From contig JAGACT010000207.1 in the NCBI GenBank assembly GCA_017613995.1, forward strand, positions 1 through 10,082: DNA of 10,082 nucleotides, read 5' to 3'. The translations under genes and the position numbers were made by a program. Source of the stretch: Eubacteriaceae bacterium (GTDB lineage Bacteria > Bacillota > Clostridia > Eubacteriales > Anaerofustaceae). Of this stretch, positions 4,625 through 10,082 are shown piece by piece (position 1 is the stretch's first letter; every line of letters starts with the position of its first letter). The notes beneath the pieces were generated by a model. It saw only the letters and a program-made list of their open reading frames with translations. It searched no databases and was not told where the DNA came from.

Positions 4625-7600
4625 TTGGCTAAGACAAAGACAATGGACGGCAACTCGGCTGCAGCGCATGCAGCGTACGCGTTTACCGAGGTGGCTGCCA
4701 TATATCCCATCACTCCGTCGTCCCCGATGGCGGAATACGTGGATGAGTGGTCGGCGAACGGACTCAAGAACATTTTCGACAGAACAGTCAACGTGACCGA
4801 GATGCAGTCCGAGGGAGGCGCCGCAGGCGCACTGCACGGCTCTCTTTCGGCGGGAGCTCTGACAACCACTTTCACGGCATCCCAGGGACTCCTTCTGATG
4901 ATCCCCAACATGTACAAGATCGCGGGAGAGATGCTTCCGGCGGTGTTCCATGTTTCCGCCAGAGCCCTGGCGGGACACGCGCTGTCGATCTTCGGAGACC
5001 ATTCGGACGTCATGGCGGCCCGTCAGACCGGCTTTGCCATGCTGTGTTCCAACAGCGTGCAGGAGGTAATGGATCTCGCGGGAGTCGCGCATCTTGCGGC
5101 CATCAAGTCCTCGATCCCCTTCATGCACTTCTTTGACGGATTCAGGACATCCCATGAGATACAGAAGGTCGAAGTCATAGATTACGATGTATACAAACGC
5201 CTGGTGGACTGGGACGCCATCCAGCGCTTCAGGGACCGTTCCATGTCCCCCGACGCACCCTATACGAAGGGCACCGCCCAGAACCCCGACATCTTCTTCC
5301 AGTCAAAGGAAGCGTCCAACAGATTCTATGCCGAGCTTCCCGACATAGTCAACGACTACATGCAGAAGATCTCCGCGGAGACCGGACGCAGCTACAGCCC
5401 CTTCAATTACTACGGAGCGAAAGACGCCGAGTACGTAGTGGTGGCCATGGGCAGCGTGTGCGACGCCCTGGAGGAGGTCGTGGACTATCTGAACACCCGC
5501 GGAGCAAAGACCGGCCTTCTTAAGGTCCGTCTGTACCGCCCCTTCAGCGAGAAGTATTTCCGCGCCGCCCTTCCATCCGGAGTGAAGAAGATCGCGGTCC
5601 TCGACCGCACCAAGGAACCCGGCGCCGTGGGACAGCCCCTTTACCTGGATGTCAAGAGCATCCTCTACAAGGACAAGGATCATCCCGAGGTAGTGGGAGG
5701 CATCTACGGACTCGGTTCAAAGGACACCACTCCCACCATGCTCAGGGCCGTCTTCGACAACCTCATGGCCGACGAGCCTAAGGATGACTTCACAGTGGGC
5801 ATCGTCGACGACGTGACCTTCAAGTCACTGCCCATCGGAGAGAAGATCGATACCGTTCCCGAGGGGACCATCAGCTGCATGTTCTGGGGCCTCGGCTCCG
5901 ACGGAACCGTCGGCGCCAACAAGAGCGCCATCAAGATCATCGGCGACAATACCGACATGTATGCCCAGGGCTACTTCTCATATGACTCAAAGAAGTCCGG
6001 AGGCGTCACCATCTCCCACCTCAGGTTCGGCAGGAAACCGATCACCAGCACCTATCTGATCGACAGCGCCGACTTCGTGTCCTGCTCCACCCAGAGTTAC
6101 GTGGGACAGTACGACATGACAAGAGCCCTCAAGGACGGAGGAGTGTTCCTCCTGAACACCACATGGAGCGACAGCGAGCTCGAAGAGCATCTGCCCGCAG
6201 CCATGAAGAGAGCCCTGGCGGCCAAGAATGCGAAATTCTATACCATCAACGCCACCCAGGTGGGCAAGGAGACGGGTCTCGGCAGAAGGATCAACATGGT
6301 CATGCAGAGCGCGTTCTTCTATCTGTCGAAGGTCATAGAGTACTCCAAGGCCGAGGAGCTCCTGAAGAAGGACGTGGTGAAGAGCTACGGCAAGAAGGGC
6401 GAGGCCATCGTCAACATGAACTATCAGGCCATAGACATGGCCGTATCCTCCCTGAAGAAGGTGGAGATCCCCGCTTCCTGGGCGGACGCGAAGGACGCTC
6501 CCGCCGCCAACGAAGCGAAGGTGCCCGAATTCGTGGAGAAGATCCTCAGGCCCATGAACGCCCAGGCAGGAGACGATCTGCCCGTATCGGCCTTCAAGGG
6601 ATATGAGACCGGAGTGTTCCCCGCCGGAACGGCCCAGTACGAGAAGCGCTGCATTGCCGACGACGTGCCCGAGTGGCAGTTCGACAAGTGCATCCAGTGC
6701 AACCGCTGTTCATTCGTATGTCCCCATGCTGCCATACGTCCCGTCCTGGTCACCCCAGATGAGGCGGCTAAGGCTCCCGAGGGCTTCGTGACCATAGATC
6801 CCGCAGGCAAGGGATTCTCAGACATGCGCTACCGCATCCAGGTGTCCCCCATGGACTGCACTGGCTGCGGAAGCTGCGCCAACGTGTGCCCCGCCAAGGA
6901 GAAGGCGCTGGTAATGAAACCCGTGGACGAGATGCTTAAGGAAGCTCCCAACTGGGACTACGCCGTCAGCCTCAGGACGAAGCAGCCCGAGGACAACAAC
7001 GTGTATTCCGTCAAGGGCAGCCAGTTCGTCAAGCCTCTGCTGGAATTCTCCGGAGCCTGCGCGGGATGCGGAGAGACCCCCTACGCGAAGCTGGTCACTC
7101 AGCTTTACGGCGACCGCATGTACATCGCCAACGCCACCGGATGCTCGTCCATCTGGGGAGCGTCTGCCCCCAGCACCCCCTACACCGTCAACGACGAGGG
7201 CAAGGGACCCGCATGGGCGAACTCCCTGTTCGAGGACAACGCCGAGTACGGTCTCGGTATGGCTCTGGCCGTGAAGGCCATCAGACAGGCCGTGTCCGAG
7301 AAGCTGGACATCATCGCCGGTGCCGCATCTGCGGAACTCAGGGCAGCCTGCGGCGAGTGGAAGGAAGGCATGAACGACGCCGAAGCGTCGAAGGCCGCTT
7401 CCGACAAGCTCGTTGAGCTGCTGGAGAAGGAAAAGCTCTCCGGAGAAGCCGCCGACGCTGCGGCCTTCGTGCTGGAGAACAGAAGACAGCTTTCCAAGAA
7501 GAGCTTCTGGATCTTCGGAGGAGACGGCTGGTCCTATGACATCGGATACGGCGGACTCGACCACGTTCTGGCTTCCGCCGAGGACGTGAACGTTCTGGTA

Positions 7601-8146
7601 TTCGATACGGAAGTATATTCAAACACCGGCGGACAGTCGTCCAAGGCCACTCCTACAGCGGCCGTCGCAAAGTTCGCGGCCCAGGGCAAGAAGGTCAAGA
7701 AGAAGGACCTCGGTGCCATGGCCATGGCCTACGGCTACGTATATGTGGCCCAGGTGGCGATGGGCGCTGACTACAACCAGGTGCTCAAGGCCTTCAAGGA
7801 GGCCGAGAGCTATCACGGACCTTCGCTGATCATCTGCTACGCGCCCTGCATCAACCACGGCATCAAGGCCGGCATGAGCAAGGCCATGGATCAGGAGAAG
7901 AACGCGGTGGCGTCCGGATACTGGCATCTGTACCGCTATGATCCGCGTCTTGCCGCCGAGGGAAAGAACCCCTTCACCCTGGACAGCAAGGAACCCACCG
8001 AGAGCTTCAGAGACTTCATCATGAGCGAGAACCGCTACACCTCTCTCCAGGTGACGTTCCCCGACATCGCCGAGGAACTGTTCGTCAGGACCGAGGAGGA
8101 TGCAAAGGCCCGCTACGAGAAGTACAGGGCTCTGAGCGAAAAGTAA
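4625..8146 (+). CDS. nifJ: pyruvate:ferredoxin (flavodoxin) oxidoreductase, single-chain
   Basis: A 1173-residue cytosolic enzyme converting pyruvate and CoA to acetyl-CoA and CO2 while reducing ferredoxin, central to anaerobic energy metabolism. The length is standard for the single-chain form. The N-terminal domain has YPITPSSPMAEY (27-38; Thr30 at the substrate site) and TEMQSEGG with the probable thiamine-activating Glu63. Two ferredoxin-type 4Fe-4S motifs follow: Cys689/692/695/699 (each cluster ending CP) and Cys745/748/751/755. The proximal-cluster cysteines are Cys812 and Cys815 in ACAGCGE, with a late Cys1075 in YAPCINHG. The thiamine diphosphate/Mg site is GGDGWSYDIG (965-974) through NTGGQ (1000-1004). 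All expected cofactor residues are intact. Lysine is almost always AAG, unlike in trmK, which suggests high expression. Translation starts at TTG. It is bounded downstream by a strong hairpin. Confidence 0.97.
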   Translation: MAKTKTMDGNSAAAHAAYAFTEVAAIYPITPSSPMAEYVDEWSANGLKNIFDRTVNVTEMQSEGGAAGALHGSLSAGALTTTFTASQGLLLMIPNMYKIAGEMLPAVFHVSARALAGHALSIFGDHSDVMAARQTGFAMLCSNSVQEVMDLAGVAHLAAIKSSIPFMHFFDGFRTSHEIQKVEVIDYDVYKRLVDWDAIQRFRDRSMSPDAPYTKGTAQNPDIFFQSKEASNRFYAELPDIVNDYMQKISAETGRSYSPFNYYGAKDAEYVVVAMGSVCDALEEVVDYLNTRGAKTGLLKVRLYRPFSEKYFRAALPSGVKKIAVLDRTKEPGAVGQPLYLDVKSILYKDKDHPEVVGGIYGLGSKDTTPTMLRAVFDNLMADEPKDDFTVGIVDDVTFKSLPIGEKIDTVPEGTISCMFWGLGSDGTVGANKSAIKIIGDNTDMYAQGYFSYDSKKSGGVTISHLRFGRKPITSTYLIDSADFVSCSTQSYVGQYDMTRALKDGGVFLLNTTWSDSELEEHLPAAMKRALAAKNAKFYTINATQVGKETGLGRRINMVMQSAFFYLSKVIEYSKAEELLKKDVVKSYGKKGEAIVNMNYQAIDMAVSSLKKVEIPASWADAKDAPAANEAKVPEFVEKILRPMNAQAGDDLPVSAFKGYETGVFPAGTAQYEKRCIADDVPEWQFDKCIQCNRCSFVCPHAAIRPVLVTPDEAAKAPEGFVTIDPAGKGFSDMRYRIQVSPMDCTGCGSCANVCPAKEKALVMKPVDEMLKEAPNWDYAVSLRTKQPEDNNVYSVKGSQFVKPLLEFSGACAGCGETPYAKLVTQLYGDRMYIANATGCSSIWGASAPSTPYTVNDEGKGPAWANSLFEDNAEYGLGMALAVKAIRQAVSEKLDIIAGAASAELRAACGEWKEGMNDAEASKAASDKLVELLEKEKLSGEAADAAAFVLENRRQLSKKSFWIFGGDGWSYDIGYGGLDHVLASAEDVNVLVFDTEVYSNTGGQSSKATPTAAVAKFAAQGKKVKKKDLGAMAMAYGYVYVAQVAMGADYNQVLKAFKEAESYHGPSLIICYAPCINHGIKAGMSKAMDQEKNAVASGYWHLYRYDPRLAAEGKNPFTLDSKEPTESFRDFIMSENRYTSLQVTFPDIAEELFVRTEEDAKARYEKYRALSEK

Positions 8147-8166
8147 TTTGCGTCATTAACTTCACT

Positions 8167-8199
8167 TCACCGGGCGGGAGCTGTCCCGCCCGGTGATTT
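8167..8199 (+). terminator. hairpin after PFOR, probable terminator with a short T run
   Basis: A perfect 13-bp GC-rich stem (TCACCGGGCGGGA at 8167-8179 with TCCCGCCCGGTGA at 8184-8196) closes a GCTG loop. Only TTT follows before A-rich sequence. It lies 20 bases after the PFOR stop. The stem is very stable but the T run is weak, so some read-through into the lipoprotein gene is possible. Confidence 0.75.
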
Positions 8200-8218
8200 A
8201 AAAGAAAAGGAAAAGAAA

Positions 8219-8644
8219 ATGAAAAAAGTATTGTCACTGATAATGTGCGTCATCCTGCTGGCAGCCCTGTGCTCCTGCGGAGCCGCGGAGGAAAAGGATC
8301 CTCTGGAGCAGTATTACGGAAAGTACCTGCTCACATCTCTGCAGAGCACCTCGGAGGCGCTCACGGAGGAGGTGCTGAGCCGCAGCCTCGAGGTCATGAA
8401 CGGCAGCGAGGATGGTCCCGTGTGCCTGGAATGGAGCGCGTCGGGCGTCAGCTTCACCGGTCTGGGAGCCGGTACAGACAGCGCTTCCATAGATCTGGAA
8501 CAGGGGATCTTCACGGTGAGCGAGAACGAGGCCTATCCTCTCGCGCTGAGGGAAGACGGCGCCATAGTCATCTTCGTGGACACCGACGGGGAGTATCCCT
8601 TTGACATGATCTTTGAAAAGCAGCAGGAAACTGCAGGACAGTAA
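8219..8644 (+). CDS. small lipoprotein, lipocalin-like beta domain suspected
   Basis: A 141-residue secreted protein. The N-terminus is a lipoprotein signal peptide: MKK, a hydrophobic stretch (residues 4-17), and the lipobox LCSC with Cys20 as the lipidated residue. After the linker (GAAEEKDPLEQ), YYGKYLLTSLQSTSEALTEE and later short strands such as VCLEW, GVSFTGL, IDLEQGIFTV, PLALREDGAIVIFVD suggest a small all-beta domain. This resembles the short lipocalin-like repeats (GxYKLxxh...) of many Firmicutes lipoproteins; I infer this from pattern only. The mature part is acidic and ends in a polar tail. AAGG (8207-8210) lies 8 nt before the ATG. No promoter is visible between the PFOR hairpin and this gene. 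A terminator follows. Function unknown. Confidence 0.82.
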   Translation: MKKVLSLIMCVILLAALCSCGAAEEKDPLEQYYGKYLLTSLQSTSEALTEEVLSRSLEVMNGSEDGPVCLEWSASGVSFTGLGAGTDSASIDLEQGIFTVSENEAYPLALREDGAIVIFVDTDGEYPFDMIFEKQQETAGQ

Positions 8645-8657
8645 AAAAGGAAAGGAC

Positions 8658-8693
8658 AGGGCAGACGTTCCGCTGGGAATGCCTGCCCTTTTT
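8658..8693 (+). terminator. intrinsic terminator of the lipoprotein gene
   Basis: AGGGCAG (8658-8664) pairs with CTGCCCT (8683-8689). After one mismatch the stem continues with CGTTCC (8666-8671) against GGAATG (8676-8681), closing a GCTG loop. Five T (8689-8693) follow. It begins 14 bases after the lipoprotein stop and separates it from the GH32 gene. Confidence 0.88.
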
Positions 8694-8713
8694 CAGATAT
8701 TATGGAAGGAAAA

Positions 8714-10082
8714 ATGATCCCTGAAAGGGATGATACGCCATCAAGGCCCCTGTATCACGCTTCGGTGCCTTCGGGGTGGGGGAACGATCCCAACGGTCTT
8801 TGCTTTTTCGGAGGGCGTCTGCACATGTTCTACCAGTACAATCCCCATGACACGGTATGGGGGCCCATGCACTGGGGACACATGGTCAGCGGTGACCTTG
8901 CCCGCTGGGAGGACCTGCCGGTGGCCCTGTTCCCGGACAGGTCCTTCGACAGCCACCTGGGATGCTTTTCCGGAAGCGCCCTGGTGAAGGGCTCGAGGCT
9001 CTACGTGATATACACCGGGGTGGACGCAGAAGGAAGGCAGCAGCAGTGCATGGCGTACTCCGATGACGGGGTGAGCTTCACCAAATACGGCGAACCGGTG
9101 ATCACTTCATCCATGCTTCCTCCCGGGGCTCCGGCGGACGACTTCAGGGATCCGAAGCTCTTCGCGCGGGGAGAGATCTTCTACTGCCTGGTGGGGACGA
9201 GGATCGGGGATGCGGGAAACATCGCCCTGTATCGCTCCGGAGACCTCAGGGAGTTCTCCTTCGTCGGGATGCTCTTCGGGGAGGAAGGGTGCGGCATACC
9301 CATGGAAGGCATCTGCGAATGCCCGGACATCCACCGCCTCGGAGATGAGGACATTCTGATCTTCAGCCCGCAGCATACCCATACGGGGGACGGACGATTC
9401 CAGAATCCCCAGTCCACGGTGTACATGACCGGGCGCCTGGACTGCCTCACGGGCCGCTTCAGCGCATCTGGCTGGGATGTGGTCGATCACGGCAGCGATT
9501 TCTACGCCGCCCAGGCAGCGGATGCCCCCGACGGAAGATGCCTGATGATCGCCTGGAAGGAGATGTGGGGCCGCACGATGCCCACCGCTTCGGAGGGCTG
9601 GGCGGGAAGCTACACGATCCCCCGGGAACTGTCTCTACGGGAAGGGACCCTCATTCAGACCCCGGCCCGGGAGCTTAAGGAATACTTCGCAAAGATCCTG
9701 TCGGTGTACGGAGTCAGGCTCCCCGCGGAGGGCACTGCGGCCGTGCCGGGTCTTCGCGCATATGCGGCAAGGCTCGTCATGACGCTTATGCCGCAGGGCA
9801 GCACACGAGCCGGGATAAGGCTTTTCTGCCGGGGCGAGGACCATGTCAGCCTGTACTATGATTCCGAAGAGGGCTGCGTCGTGCTGGACCGCTCCAGTCA
9901 GGGGACGCAGATCAAAGGCTCCGACTCCGACACATACGTCAGGCGCTGCCCCGTCTCCCTCAGGGACGGTGAACTGGATCTGGACATATTCCTGGACAGG
10001 GGGAGCATCGAAGTGTTCATAAACGGAGGTGAGAAGGTCATGACCATGAACGCATATCCCCGAAGCGGCGATGCTGACGGGA
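8714..10082 (+). CDS. glycoside hydrolase family 32 beta-fructosidase (sucrose-6-phosphate hydrolase/invertase type), 3' end cut
   Basis: At least 456 residues of an enzyme that releases fructose from sucrose, sucrose-6-phosphate or fructans. The five-bladed propeller is marked by GWGNDPNG (nucleophile Asp25), FYQYNPHDTVWGPMHWGH, CFSGSA, FRDPKLF (transition-state stabiliser Asp146) and EGICECPDIH (acid/base Glu202). The C-terminal beta-sandwich has LDIFLDRGSIEVFINGGE near the window end. All three catalytic acids are present. There is no signal peptide, so it is cytosolic, which favours a ScrB-like role on imported sugar. The ATG at 8714 is close (4 nt) behind GGAAGG; an in-frame ATG at 8702 has no ribosome binding site. 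TATTAT (8698-8703) may be a -10 box, without a good -35. No transporter or regulator is visible before the window ends. Confidence 0.93.
   Translation, partial: MIPERDDTPSRPLYHASVPSGWGNDPNGLCFFGGRLHMFYQYNPHDTVWGPMHWGHMVSGDLARWEDLPVALFPDRSFDSHLGCFSGSALVKGSRLYVIYTGVDAEGRQQQCMAYSDDGVSFTKYGEPVITSSMLPPGAPADDFRDPKLFARGEIFYCLVGTRIGDAGNIALYRSGDLREFSFVGMLFGEEGCGIPMEGICECPDIHRLGDEDILIFSPQHTHTGDGRFQNPQSTVYMTGRLDCLTGRFSASGWDVVDHGSDFYAAQAADAPDGRCLMIAWKEMWGRTMPTASEGWAGSYTIPRELSLREGTLIQTPARELKEYFAKILSVYGVRLPAEGTAAVPGLRAYAARLVMTLMPQGSTRAGIRLFCRGEDHVSLYYDSEEGCVVLDRSSQGTQIKGSDSDTYVRRCPVSLRDGELDLDIFLDRGSIEVFINGGEKVMTMNAYPRSGDADG

Noticed and set aside
6818..7564. A 248-codon open frame on the minus strand over PFOR
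   Set aside because: It lies opposite the ferredoxin and thiamine domains of an intact PFOR and has no family resemblance or expression signals.
8698..8703. TATTAT as a firm promoter for the GH32 gene
   Set aside because: No -35 box or extended element fits; the expected -35 falls inside the terminator stem. Kept only as a remark in the gene entry.
1..10082. CRISPR arrays, insertion sequences, tRNA genes, prophage or defence genes
   Set aside because: I saw no direct repeat arrays, transposase motifs, cloverleaf genes or defence-type domains on either strand.

Overview
This window looks like a chromosomal stretch of an anaerobic, moderately high-GC Clostridia-type (Firmicutes) bacterium. 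Supporting signs are a TrmK/Nif3-like gene pair, an ancestral (type A) RNase P RNA, a single-chain pyruvate:ferredoxin oxidoreductase (PFOR), strong GGAGG-type ribosome binding sites, consensus sigma-A promoters, and frequent ATA and AGG codons. I cannot name a genus from the sequence alone. No insertion sequence, prophage gene, CRISPR array or tRNA gene was seen, so this is mostly ordinary core chromosome.

Left part, minus strand (1-1290). The window opens inside the first 18 codons of mnmE (tRNA wobble-uridine modification GTPase). Upstream lie mntP (manganese exporter) and an unrecognised 164-residue membrane protein, which probably form a two-gene unit. A strong intrinsic terminator separates mntP from mnmE.

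Divergent centre (1283-1316). A nearly palindromic 34-bp element carries two fully overlapping sigma-A promoters, one on each strand, each with a TTGACA -35 box and a 17-bp spacer. It drives the membrane-protein/mntP unit leftwards and a URO-D-superfamily methyltransferase-like gene rightwards. The URO-D-like gene is followed after one base by a 45-codon ORF and then a clear terminator (2663-2688).

Middle (2700-4624). trmK (tRNA A22 N1-methyltransferase) overlaps a Nif3-like dinuclear-metal protein gene by 11 bp. trmK has an extended -10 promoter so close to its ATG that the mRNA may be leaderless. The RNase P RNA gene rnpB follows with its own promoter. It is compact (about 334 nt) and its L15 loop departs from the usual GGU motif.

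Right part (4625-10082). A complete 1173-residue PFOR with a TTG start sits only about 40 bp after rnpB. It is followed by a GC-rich hairpin, a small lipoprotein, a terminator, and a glycoside hydrolase family 32 beta-fructosidase that runs off the window end. Sucrose or fructan sugar would be cleaved by the GH32 enzyme, passed through glycolysis, and the pyruvate oxidised by PFOR to acetyl-CoA and reduced ferredoxin. That metabolic link is inference.

I did not find a convincing new multi-gene system. The best leads are the mirror-symmetric bidirectional promoter, the URO-D-like gene with its attached microprotein, the possibly leaderless trmK, and the L15 variant of RNase P RNA.
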